Shown here: in pieces, positions 47,019-56,089 of the stretch
Numbering within the stretch: position 1 is the first letter of the stretch
How the letters are laid out: each line of letters opens with the position of its first letter
Notes under the pieces: model-generated
Told to the model about the DNA's origin: nothing
The model's database searches: none
What the model saw: only the letters and a program-made list of their open reading frames with translations
Program-made: the position numbers and the translations under genes
DNA from: CAIWTU01 sp963815135
GTDB taxonomy: Bacteria > Desulfobacterota > Desulfuromonadia > Geobacterales > Geobacteraceae
Length of the DNA: 64,000 bases
Assembly: GCA_963815135.1 (NCBI GenBank)
Contig: CAWFFO010000006.1
Span: 124,001-188,000, forward strand
Direction of reading: 5' to 3'

Positions 47019-47167
47019 CCGGATTTAATAGCAGGAACTTGGAATTTCTTCGGGTTTTAACAGTCGCGATCTAGTGCAGTCGTGAACTCAAATTGTTTTG
47101 CGGAAGGGTATCCTTCCGAATGTGAAAATTCTGGGCATGCATACTGTATAAATGAGGTTTGAAGCGT

Positions 47168-47482
47168 ATGAGCGTATTGACTAAAAATCCAAGGGGAAAA
47201 CATTTCAGGACTAAAAATAAAACTTGCAAGGTTAGAAAAACAAGGTCCATCAAAAGTGCGAAGGAAATGTCTCTCTCGGAGCTTCGCCAGATAAAGAATC
47301 TGAGCCAGCACAATCTGGCCGTCTCCATGAACAAAAAACAGTCAAACCTTTCAAAAATGGAAAGAAATTCAGACATGTACGTCAGTACACTGCGAATGTT
47401 CATAGAAGCAATGGGGGGGAGTCTGGAGATTATTGCCCAATTTCCTGATGAAGAAGTGCGGATAAACCAGTTCAGAGGTTGA
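47168..47482 (+). CDS. XRE-family helix-turn-helix protein, antitoxin-like
   Basis: 104 residues from the ATG at 47168. A basic N-terminal extension of about 30 residues precedes the helix-turn-helix MSLSELRQIKNLSQHNLAVS with KQSNLSKMERNSDMYVSTLR, a pattern typical of antitoxins of RelE/HigB-type pairs. The tail SLEIIAQFPDEEVRINQF also fits. No intact toxin gene lies upstream or downstream; the 150 bases upstream contain only short frames. It may be an orphan regulator or remnant of a toxin-antitoxin pair. Confidence 0.75.
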   Translation: MSVLTKNPRGKHFRTKNKTCKVRKTRSIKSAKEMSLSELRQIKNLSQHNLAVSMNKKQSNLSKMERNSDMYVSTLRMFIEAMGGSLEIIAQFPDEEVRINQFRG

Positions 47483-47796
47483 AAATTGTTTTGACTTTAC
47501 CCGAACAGGCTTGTTCACGACATGGAGATGATGACTGAATATATGAGGGGTTTTAATTTGTTTCGCACAATATTTCAGAAAGCTGGAATTGAATATTAAG
47601 TACCAATTTTTTTATTGCAAATGGTTATATAGTGTGATACATAACGTTACCACTTTACATGAGAGTATCGGAATTGCGGGTAAAATGTCAGTTTTCTGAA
47701 TAGAGGTATGCACTGTATGTTGTGTGCCACATCCCGTTTTATTTCTCCGGTACGCGTGGTTCCCCGGAAGTAGCTATCATTTCGTGATATTATCAA
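47483..47796. other. Intergenic region without recognised gene
   Basis: 314 bases, AT-rich, stop codons in all frames. The right end holds the TATTAT (47788-47793) that probably serves as -10 for the structured RNA element. Confidence 0.4.
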
Positions 47797-47881
47797 GCGC
47801 TTATTTCGTCCTCCGCATTGAGCGGACCTAACGAAACCCGCATTGATACTGAACAGTTTCAGTATTGGTGCGGGTTTTTTT
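47797..47881 (+). ncRNA. Structured RNA element with terminator, copy 2 (candidate riboswitch)
   Basis: Same architecture as copy 1: GCGC start, outer stem TTTCGT (47804-47809)/ACGAAA (47831-47836), inner stem TCCGC/GCGGA, then terminator CCCGCA...ATACTGAA paired with TTTCAGTAT...TGCGGG and seven T (47837-47881). Conserved bases outside the stems include CC between the two 5' strands and the tract ACGAAACCCGCA. It ends 66 bases before the molybdopterin-binding gene, which suggests control by transcription termination. Confidence 0.72.
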
Positions 47882-47946
47882 GTTTACCATCCTGTAACAA
47901 AAGAACCCATTCGGAACACATGAAATATCAAAAGGGGCAAACGAAC

Positions 47947-48972
47947 ATGATGAAGGCAGTACCAGTTGAGGAAGCAGTCGGAAGAGTTTTATTTCACGAC
48001 ATAACGCGTATAGCGCCTGGGGAGTTCAAGGGCCGTGCCTTCAAAAAAGGACATATGATCTTGGCCGAAGATGTCCCGAAGCTGCTCAATCTCGGCAAGG
48101 ACAATATATATGTTATGGATTTGCCTGCAGGTTTTGTTCACGAAAATGATGCCGCAGTCAGGATCGCGACAGGCGCTGCAGGCTATGGGATCAGGCTCAC
48201 CGAACCTGTGGAGGGTAAGGTTCAGATGGTCTCTACGGTAAACGGCCTGCTCAAGATTAACGTCGAGGCACTGATCCGTATCAATTACGTCGAGCGGATC
48301 GTCCTTGCTTCCCTGCATACTGACCGCCAGGTTACCGTTGATCTGCCTGTCGCGGGGACACGCATAATTCCGCTTTTTATCGAGGAAGAAAAAATCTCAC
48401 AGATCGAGGGAATATGCAGGGAAGGCGGGCCCGTCGTTCAGGTTAGGCCTTTCAAGCCCTTCAGGGTTGGGCTGGTTACCACCGGCAATGAGATTTTCTA
48501 CGGCAGGATTGAGGATAAATTCGGACCGGTTGTCCGCAACAAATTTGCCGGGTTCGGCAGTGAGGTTGTTAAGCAGGTTTTTGTGCCCGACAATGTTCAG
48601 CAGACGGCCGACGCCATTAGGGAATTGATTGACGAAGGCGCCGAGATGATAGTTCTGACCGGTGGGATGTCTGTTGATCCGGATGATCGGACACCTGCCG
48701 GTATAAGGGCAGCAGGGGCGGATGTTGTTACCTATGGCTCTCCAACTTTTCCTGGCGCCATGTTCATGCTCGCGTACATCGGCAGTATTCCAGTTGTAGG
48801 CCTGCCTGGATGTGTAATGTATCACAAGGCAACTGTTTTTGAATTAATCATTCCCCGTATTCTCGCGGGGGAAAAGGTCACAAGGTCGGATATCGTGACC
48901 CTCGGCCACGGCGGCTTTTGTCAAAGCTGTAAGGAATGCAGGTATCCGGACTGTAGTTTCGGTAAGGGGTAA
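47947..48972 (+). CDS. Molybdopterin-binding (MoCF/MoeA-like) protein with C-terminal cysteine tail
   Basis: 341 residues from the ATG at 47947 (AAGGGG about 8 bases upstream). N-terminal segment resembles MoeA domains (VEEAVGRVLFHDITRIAPGE, FKKGHMILAEDVPKLL). The C-terminal half is the MogA/MoeA MoCF domain: VGLVTTGNEIFYGRI, VLTGGMSVDPDDRTPAGI and GLPGCVMYHKATVFELIIPRIL. The final residues FCQSCKECRYPDCSFGKG hold four cysteines, probably a metal site, not part of classical MoeA. It lies behind RNA element copy 2 and 290 bases ahead of the aldehyde oxidoreductase gene, so a role in cofactor handling for that enzyme is likely. Confidence 0.82.
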   Translation: MMKAVPVEEAVGRVLFHDITRIAPGEFKGRAFKKGHMILAEDVPKLLNLGKDNIYVMDLPAGFVHENDAAVRIATGAAGYGIRLTEPVEGKVQMVSTVNGLLKINVEALIRINYVERIVLASLHTDRQVTVDLPVAGTRIIPLFIEEEKISQIEGICREGGPVVQVRPFKPFRVGLVTTGNEIFYGRIEDKFGPVVRNKFAGFGSEVVKQVFVPDNVQQTADAIRELIDEGAEMIVLTGGMSVDPDDRTPAGIRAAGADVVTYGSPTFPGAMFMLAYIGSIPVVGLPGCVMYHKATVFELIIPRILAGEKVTRSDIVTLGHGGFCQSCKECRYPDCSFGKG

Positions 48973-49004
48973 TCCAAAATACAAAATTTGTCAGTCCTTT
49001 TTCT

Positions 49005-49054
49005 CTCACTCCGGCATCCTGAAAAGTGATTTCCGGAGTGAGGGGCATTTTTTT
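49005..49054 (+). terminator. Intrinsic terminator
   Basis: CTCACTCCGG (49005-49014) pairs with CCGGAGTGAG (49033-49042), followed by GGGCA and seven T. Ends the molybdopterin-binding protein transcript, so the aldehyde oxidoreductase has its own promoter. Confidence 0.75.
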
Positions 49055-49160
49055 GAAGTTATACGGACTGGCCATGGTATTTGGAGCAGATTGCTGCTGT
49101 GATTGATATTAAATAAATATTTATTTCGATATCGGGAATCCGGTAGTTAAGAAGGATTTA

Positions 49161-49233
49161 AGGCTGCTTGAAAAGACAAGTCTCCAAAACCGAGCAGCCT
49201 GGTTCGAAAGTCCAGTTTAACCGGGCATGGCCC
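49161..49233 (+). promoter_or_regulatory. Structured leader ahead of the aldehyde oxidoreductase gene
   Basis: AGGCTGCT (49161-49168) pairs perfectly with AGCAGCCT (49193-49200), followed at once by GGTT...AACC (49201-49222) and a small GGGC/GCCC stem (49223-49233). The ribosome site GGAGGAGGAGG begins 17 bases later. The compact folded block suggests post-transcriptional control, but I match it to no described riboswitch class, including the Moco motif. Confidence 0.4.
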
Positions 49234-49264
49234 TGTTATATAACCAAAAGGAGGAGGAGGAAGT

Positions 49265-52084
49265 ATGATTAAGAAGATGCTTAAAGTAAATGGTATCGAG
49301 AGACATCTGATCGTCGATCAGGAAGCGCTCCTGTCCGATGTGCTGCGGAAGCAGCTCCATCTGACCGGTGTCAAGGTCGGATGCGCAACCGGAACATGCG
49401 GGGCCTGCAACGTCATCCTGGACGGCAAGCTCGTTCGCTCCTGCACCGTCAAAATGAAACGGATCGAGAACTGGTCGACGATCACCACCATCGAGGGGAT
49501 CGGCACCCCGCTCAATCTCCATCCCATCCAGAAGGCGTTCGTCTTCCACGGCGCGATCCAGTGCGGTTTCTGCACCCCCGGATTCATCGTCTCAACCAAG
49601 GCGCTCCTCGATTCCAACCCGAACCCCTCCCGCCAGGATGTTCGTGACTGGTTCCAGCAAGAACAGGAACGCCTGCCGCTGCACCGGCTACATTTCCATC
49701 GTCGACGCGGTCAATGGATGCAGCCAAGGTGCTGCGGGGCGAATGTCCGACTCCGCCCTCGAATACAAGCCGCCGGCGGACGGCAAGGTCTACGGCACAC
49801 GGATTCCTCGTCCGACATCCGTTGCCAAGGTCTGCGGTCTCTGGGATTTCGGCGACGACATGGGCCGGTCAGCTTCCCGAAGGGACACTCCAGTGCCGCT
49901 ATCGTGCGCCGAGGTGGCCCACGCCAACATCAAGGGAATCGATACCTCCGGAGCGGAGAAGATGCCCGGCGTGTTCAAGATCGTTACCCACAAGGATGTC
50001 AAGGGCAAAAATCGCATCACCGGTCTGATCACCTTCCCGACCAACAAGGGTGACGGTTGGGACCGCCCGATCCTCAGCGACGAGAAGATCTTCCAGTACG
50101 GCGACGCTGTCGCCATCGTCATGCGCCGACACCAAGAGAACATGCCAAAGCCGCCGCGAAGAATGTCAAGTTCGACCTGGAAGTGCTGCCCCACTACATG
50201 AACGCCCCGGCAGCCATGGCCGAGGACGCCATCGAGATCCACCCGGGCACTCCCAACGTCTACTTCACCCAGACACTGGCCAAGGGCGAGGACACCAAGC
50301 CGATCATGGAAAAGGCAGCCCACGTGGTGGAAGGGGAGTACTACCTCGGCCGTCAGCCCCAGATGCCCATCGAGCCGGATGTCGGATTTGCGCTACATTA
50401 ACGATGAAGGCAGGTGTGCGTTCACTCCAAGTCAATCTGCATGCCAACTTCACCGGCCATGATCGCCCCGGGCCTCGGCGTGGAGCCGGAGAAGCTGGTC
50501 ATCGTCCAGAACCCTACCGGCGCTACCTTCGGCTACAAGTTCTGCCCGACCATGGAGGCGCTGGTCGCGGCTGCCACCATGGCGACCGGCGGCGCCGCTT
50601 CACCTCGGCTACTGACTGGGTACCAGCAGCAGTTCTACACCGGCAAACGCTCTCCGTTCTGGTTCAAGGTGAAACTGGCCGCCGACGAGAACGGCAAGTT
50701 CCTCGCCGCTGAAACTGACTGGTCAGTCGACCACGGTCCGTACTCCGAGTTCGGCGACCTCCTTACCCAGCGCGGCATGCAGTATTGCTTCGCCGGCTAC
50801 GACATCCCCAACATCCGCGGCGAAGGCCGCACCGTCTGCACCAACCACTGCTGGGGCGCTGCCGTTCCGCGCCTACGGCTCGCCGCAGGCCTTCTTCGCC
50901 TCCGAGTCGCTGATGGACGAACTGGCCAAGAAAATGGGTAAGGACCCGTTTGAAATCCGCGAACTGAACTGCTACCGTGAAGGTTCTACCACACCGACGC
51001 AGCAGAAGCCCGAAGTAATAGTCTTCCCCGAGCAGTTCGAAGTGCTCCGTCCCAAATACCAGAGGGCAGTCGACAACGGCGAAACTGCGAATGCACCGAC
51101 ACCAAGAAGTGCGGCGTCGGCGTCTCCCTCGGCATCTACGGCTGCGGTCTCGACGGCCCGGACACATCCGGAATACTGGGCGGAACTCCTCCCGAACAAT
51201 GAAGTCATGGTCGGCAACTAGCTGGCAGGATCACGGCCAGGGCTCGGACATGGGTACGCTCGCATTTGCCCATGAAACCCTCAGGCCGCTCGGTCTGAAA
51301 CCGGCGCAGATTCACCTCTGCCTGAACGACACCAGCCTCACCCCGAACAGCGGCCCCTCCGGCGGCAGCCGTCAACAACGTCGTTACCGGCAACGCCATC
51401 AAGGCTTCCTGTGAGCACCTGCTCCTGCAAGCCATGCAAAAAGCCGACGGCAGCTATCGTACCTATGACGAAATGGTAGAAGGAAGGAATCGCAAACCAA
51501 GGTATACGGCAAGCTGGACCACGCCGTGTACACCGTGCGACGTTGAAACCGGCAAGGGCGATCCCTTCTGCATCTACATGTACGGCCTGTTCATGGCCGA
51601 GGTCGAAGTCGACGTCACCACCGGCAAGACAGCGTGCTAAGGATGACTCACATTGCAGACGTCGGCACCATCACCAACCAGCTGGTAGTTGACGGCCAGA
51701 TCTACGGCGGCCTCGCCCAGGGTATCGGCCTGGCGCTGACCGAGGACTTCGAGACTGATCAAGACGCACTCCAACATGATCGGCGCCGGCTTCCCGTTCT
51801 GCAACGACATCCCCGACGAAATGGAGGTCATTTACGTAACCAAGCCCCGTGAACTGGGTGCCTTCGGCGCCGGCGGCGTCGGCGAGCTGCCACTGACCGC
51901 TCCTCACTGTGCGGTCATCAACGCCATCGACAACGCCTGCGGCGCCCGTATCCGCCACCTGCCGGCGTATCCGGAGAAGGTCCTTGCGGCTCTCAAGTCG
52001 CCGAAAAAGGCCTTCGACGTGTCCGACGCTTTGGAACAGGGTTATGTATGCCAGGATGTAACCTCCGCACCGCCGAAGAAATAA
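49265..52084 (+). CDS. Molybdenum aldehyde oxidoreductase, Desulfovibrio Mop type (reading frame broken by more than ten indels)
   Basis: Single-chain xanthine-oxidase-family enzyme oxidising aldehydes to acids at a Mo-molybdopterin cytosine dinucleotide centre. Corrected length about 930, close to D. gigas Mop (907, from memory), with which it aligns throughout. First [2Fe-2S] site GCATGTCGAC, second CGFCTPGF and NACRCTGY, then GKNRITGLITFPTNKGDGWD, MPIEPDV, QNPTGATFGYKF, SGPSGGSRQQ, DGQIYGGLAQGIGLAL and the catalytic Glu in GVGELPLTAP. The first 130 codons and last 100 are clean; between 49661 and 51780 homologous sequence jumps between frames more than ten times, at single-base indels. I read these as errors, because conservation continues in every fragment. 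A terminator follows at 52175-52212. Confidence 0.9.
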
Positions 52085-52174
52085 GAAGAAGTACTGGTTT
52101 TAAACCCCTGGAGCCGGTTCAGTACCCGGTCGGCTCCAGAATACTTTCACCGTAGTATATTTTATGTTATAACG

Positions 52175-52212
52175 ATGGAGAGCCGCCGCCATGGCATGCT
52201 CTCCATCTTTTT
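52175..52212 (+). terminator. Intrinsic terminator after the aldehyde oxidoreductase gene
   Basis: ATGGAGAG (52175-52182) pairs with CTCTCCAT (52199-52206), followed by CTTTTT. A second hairpin CTGGAGCCG/CGGCTCCAG lies just upstream (52108-52139). A TATAAT at 52214-52219 may be the -10 of the next unit. Confidence 0.65.
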
Positions 52213-52263
52213 ATATAATAACTACCCCTTATCGAAGACAATTCCCGAGGAAAGAAGGTCTTT

Positions 52264-54702
52264 ATGGAAAAGAACGAACTCATTGCATGGGAAAACAAGT
52301 GCATCCAGGAGGAATCTCCCGAATGTACCTCGGCCTGCCCCCTGCATATGGATGCCAGGCTTTTTCTGAAAGAGATTCAAAAAGGTGACTGGGATACCGC
52401 CTACAAGGTTCTGCAAAAGACCATGCCCTTTCCAGGTATACTGGGTCGCATATGTGATCATCCCTGCGAGGAGAGATGCAAACGGGGCCCGATAGGTGGT
52501 CCCATAGCCATCGGGGCACTGGAGCGGCATTGCGTCGAGAAATTTACCGGGATAAAACGGGTGCAGCCGTTGCCGCGCAAAAACCATCGGATTGCCGTTC
52601 TGGGAGCCGGGCTGGCCGGTGTAACCGCTGCGTGGGATCTTCTCAAAAAAGGGTTCATTGTCTCGCTTTTCGAGCAGGGAGACAGCCTTGGCGGTTCGCT
52701 CCGGGATCTGCCGGAACAGCTTCTTCCACGGGAAGTTCTCATGGAAGAACTTTCGATGCCTGGAAGCCTTGAAGGCGGACATCCAACTTGGAATAAAGAT
52801 CGACAAGACGCTTTTTGAACGGGTCTGCGAAGAGTACGAGGCCGTGATTCTCGATCGTGACTCACTGCGCGGAATTGATCTTTCTCTCAAGTTGGACAGC
52901 GACGGCCTTATTGCCATTGAGCCTTCAACAGGAGCCACTGACAGGGATGGAATATTCGCCGGCGGAGGCACCCGTTTCCGAGGCAGCTATGCGCCGGTCA
53001 TGGAGACATTGGAAGGAAGAAAGCCGGCCCTCTCGATTGAACGCCTTATGCAGAAGGTCGGATTAAGTTTCGGCAGGGAAAACGAGGGGCCATGCGCCAC
53101 CCGTCTCTTTACCAGTATCGAGGGTATCGACCTGCTGGCCGAGAATCATGCCCGCGGATTCCGTGAAGGGCTACACGGAGGAAGAGGCGCACACCGAGGC
53201 GCAACGCTGCATCCAGTGCGAATGCATGGAGTGCGTGAAGAAGTGCCTCTATCTGGAACGCTACAAGGGTTACCCGAAAAAATACGCCCGCGAGATCTTT
53301 AATAATGAACGTATCCTCTTTGGTTCCGCGCGCCAGTATAATGTTTTCACAAATTCATGCAGCACCTGCGGCCTCTGCGAGACTGTTTGCCCCCACGATT
53401 TCTCTGTGGGAGACCTTTGCCTACAGGCCCGTCGAACAATGGTGGAACAGAAATTCATGCCGCCTTCTCTCCACGAATTCGCCCTTCAGGATATGGCCCA
53501 CAGCAACAGTGACCATTTTGCCCTTTTCAGGCACCAGCAGGGGAAAGAGCAAAGCGCATGGCTGTACTTTCCCAGCTGCCAGCTCTGTTCCTCCTCGCCC
53601 GGCGAGGTTGTGAACTCCTACCGTTATCTGGGGGAGCGGTTGACAGGTGGAGTCGGGATCATGCTTCGCTGCTGCGGAGCACCTGCCTACTGGGCCGGAC
53701 GTGAAGACCTTTTTTCCGAGGCCATAGAGGCCGTACGGGACGAATGGGAAATAATGGGCAAACCGAAGGTGATAACGGCCTGTTCAACATGCGAAAGCAT
53801 CTTCGGCGAACGACTCCCGCAAATGGAAAAGATCTCACTCTGGAAAGTCCTGGAAGATATAGGCCTGCCAGAATCGCATTCTTCTCTCACCAGGATTTTG
53901 AACGGGAAAACCATGGCGATAGCCGACCCCTGCATAACCCGGAAGGCTCCGGAGACTCAAGAGACTGTAAGACGAATTGTGAAAGCGCTGGGCGTAGTCG
54001 AGGACTCGCTGCCTTTGAGCGGTGACAAACCGGAATGCTGCGGCTATGGCGGACTCATGTATAATGCGAATCCGGAGCTGGCGCGGGATGTCATAGCCCA
54101 TCGCGCGAAGCATATAGAGCCTCCTTCCTCAACCAAGCCTTTTTCACCGCCTCCGGCGTGGCATCGCAGGAAACTTTTGAATGGAACCAACACAGTCTAT
54201 TATCAAACTTCTGTAAGTGGACAGGATTACCTGGCTTACTGCGCAATGTGCCGAGACAACCTGGCCGCTGCCGGGAAGAGGACCGCACCTCATCGAGCTT
54301 CTTTTCCCGAACGTTGACGGAGCCGATCCGGCGGCGCGCGGATGGATATCCTGGTCCGAACGAAGAGCAAACCGGAAAAGGGTAAAGCAGACAATCCTTA
54401 ATGAGTTGGGAGAAGTGGGAGATGTTTCCGTGAAAGAATATGAAAAGATAAAGTTAGACATTCCTGACGAGGTGTTCAGGAGAATCGATGATCGTCGAAT
54501 CCTGGAGGATGATATACGTAAAGTGATCGATTATGCCGAACGTAACGGTAAAAAGTTGCGGAATAATGAAACAGGAAATTTTCTGGCCTGCTTCCAGCCT
54601 GAAAACGTTACCTACTGGGTGGAGTATTCTCCCGAAGGAGAAGAGTTCAGGATTCACAACGCCTATTGTCACAGAATGAAAATCGTGGGGATCATGAAAT
54701 GA
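52264..54702 (+). CDS. FAD-dependent oxidoreductase fused to heterodisulfide-reductase-like domains (reading frame broken by about three indels)
   Basis: Corrected length about 810. Order: GltD-type N-terminal Fe-S region (CTSACPLHMDARLFL, CDHPCEERCKRG), FAD/NAD fold (IAVLGAGLAGVTAAWDLL, GIFAGGGTRF), two [4Fe-4S] motifs (CIQCECMECVKKC, CSTCGLCETVC), CCG-type motifs (LRCCGAPAYWAG, ACSTCESIFGE, ECCGYGGLMYNANPELA, YCAMCRDNLAAAG) and a C-terminal 80-residue domain (LDIPDEVFRRIDDRRILEDD). Frame changes near 52756, 53146 and 54283. About 35 extra residues of unusual composition sit before YCAMCRDN (54115-54220). Probably moves electrons between the aldehyde oxidoreductase and NAD(P)H, ferredoxin or a disulfide. 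Its stop overlaps the next start (ATGA). Confidence 0.85.
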
Positions 54703-54902
54703 ATTTTTCACAGGAAGCCGCTGAATGGTCATGTTCCGCCTGTTCGGGGAGTCTCGAACTTATCAAGGTCGGTTTTACCTACATGAAGGGTAATTTTGAA
54801 GTTGATCTTCCCGCTTGCCGGGAATGCGGGCTGGTGCTTGTTCCCGAACAGCTTGCGAACGGCAAGATGGCGGAGGCGGAACGCATCCTTGAAGACAAAT
54901 AA
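54699..54902 (+). CDS. Small CxxC redox/zinc protein (DVU_1557-like)
   Basis: 67 residues, starting inside the previous stop (ATGA), so translation is coupled. Two CxxC pairs (WSCSACSGSLEL and LPACRECGLVLVPEQL) form a zinc-ribbon or rubredoxin-like site. By position and pattern it corresponds to the small redox protein next to the aldehyde oxidoreductase of Desulfovibrio vulgaris (DVU_1557, from memory). Likely electron carrier or maturation factor of this locus; no activity is known. Confidence 0.75.
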   Translation: MNFSQEAAEWSCSACSGSLELIKVGFTYMKGNFEVDLPACRECGLVLVPEQLANGKMAEAERILEDK

Positions 54903-55659
54903 CTGCGCTGAAACGGCATGCTGCCCGGTCAGCGGGACGGGCTTCTACGGTACTGTCCGTGATATCTCAGGTTCTGCCATACGTCCCGGCGGAATGCGCC
55001 TGACCGAGCGGGCGATCTCTTTTTGCAGATTCGAAGCAAATCCCCGCCTGCTTGATGTCGGGTGCGGGACAGGAGCAACCGCAGATCATCTCAGGAATAA
55101 ATTTCACTACGATACTATTGCCCTTGACACCTCCTCTTCTCTAGTCGGTTCAGGAGACGTTAAGGCACGCATATTTCCATTCATTCAGGGAGACGCCCGA
55201 AAATTGCCTTTCCGCGACGGGTCAATGGACGGAATCATATGTGAGTGTGTTATTTCCATATTGGAAAAGCCGGATCTTGCCTTCGCGGAATTTGCAAGGG
55301 TTATTCGCCCGGAAGGGTTTCTGATAGTGAGCGACCTTTATGATCGCGGCAATGGTACTCCATATTCGAAAGATTGCGAGGACGAGGCTGATTGTCCGAA
55401 GAATCTTCGGTCGCTGGAAGCTACTGAAAAACTTGTCATCGACAATGGATTCGAGCCGGCTTTATGGGAAGACCATACATGGTATATGAAAGAATTGGCG
55501 GCGCAGCTAATTCTCGGCGGGTTATCCGCCGACGATCTCGGGAAATCAATCGGGTTGGCCGGCGGCGATGTGTTGCGGAAATCATGCTCCGCTCCGCTCC
55601 TTCCAGGTTATTATCTTTTGGTTGCCAGAAAAGCTTCACAAGGAGGTTTGAATGGATGA
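54889..55659 (+). CDS. Class I SAM methyltransferase (DVU_1556-like)
   Basis: 256 residues if the TTG at 54889 is used, overlapping the previous gene by 14 bases with GGCGGA 8 bases upstream. The open frame continues to 54796, but that part mirrors the previous gene. Motif I LLDVGCGTGATADHL, then IALDTSS, GDARKLPFRDGSMDGIICEC and RPEGFLIVSDLYDRG, as in UbiE-type enzymes. Cysteines near the N-terminus (NNCAETACCP) are unusual. Matches the methyltransferase of the D. vulgaris aldehyde oxidoreductase locus. Substrate unknown; the neighbouring radical SAM enzyme may act on the same compound. Confidence 0.8.
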   Translation: MKTNNCAETACCPVSGTGFYGTVRDISGSAIRPGGMRLTERAISFCRFEANPRLLDVGCGTGATADHLRNKFHYDTIALDTSSSLVGSGDVKARIFPFIQGDARKLPFRDGSMDGIICECVISILEKPDLAFAEFARVIRPEGFLIVSDLYDRGNGTPYSKDCEDEADCPKNLRSLEATEKLVIDNGFEPALWEDHTWYMKELAAQLILGGLSADDLGKSIGLAGGDVLRKSCSAPLLPGYYLLVARKASQGGLNG

Positions 55660-56089
55660 TATGATGATGCGCATGATGGAGTTGAAGCACACGGGATACT
55701 ACTGCAGCCAGATAATGATGAAAATGGCGCTTGACACCCAGGATAGTGAAAACCCCGACCTGATCCGTTCGATGGCCGGACTGGCATTCGGGGTCGGTAT
55801 AGGAGAAGTGTGCGGCGCACTGACAGGTGCGGCATGTATTTTGTCTCTATATGCCGGTAAAGGATCTGATGAAGAAGAAGAAAATCCGCGTATGCCCGGC
55901 ATGCTCCAGGAAATGGGCGAATGGTTCAGGGAAACCTATGGAGGCAAGTACGGCGGTATCGGATGTGATATCATCACGGAAGACGGCGCTTTAAGGATCG
56001 AAAGGTGCGGTGGCATCGTTTCCGAATCCTATACGAAAGCGATAGAGATTCTTGTCTCGAACGGTTTCGACCCTGGCGAGGGGAGATAA
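55652..56089 (+). CDS. C-GCAxxG-C-C family protein (DVU_1555-like)
   Basis: 145 residues, AAGGAGG upstream; overlaps the previous gene by 8 bases and shares a TAATG junction with the next. Cysteine pattern of the C_GCAxxG_C_C redox family: TGYYCSQIMMKMAL, GEVCGALTGAACILSLYAG, GGIGCDIITEDGAL and RIERCGGIVSESY. These cysteines are thought to hold a metal cluster or undergo disulfide exchange. Corresponds to DVU_1555 in the D. vulgaris locus (from memory). Function unknown. Confidence 0.85.
   Translation: MDDMMMRMMELKHTGYYCSQIMMKMALDTQDSENPDLIRSMAGLAFGVGIGEVCGALTGAACILSLYAGKGSDEEEENPRMPGMLQEMGEWFRETYGGKYGGIGCDIITEDGALRIERCGGIVSESYTKAIEILVSNGFDPGEGR

Noticed and set aside
49265..52084. Aldehyde oxidoreductase as several separate small genes
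   Set aside because: Fragments align consecutively with one Mop-type enzyme and lack their own start signals.
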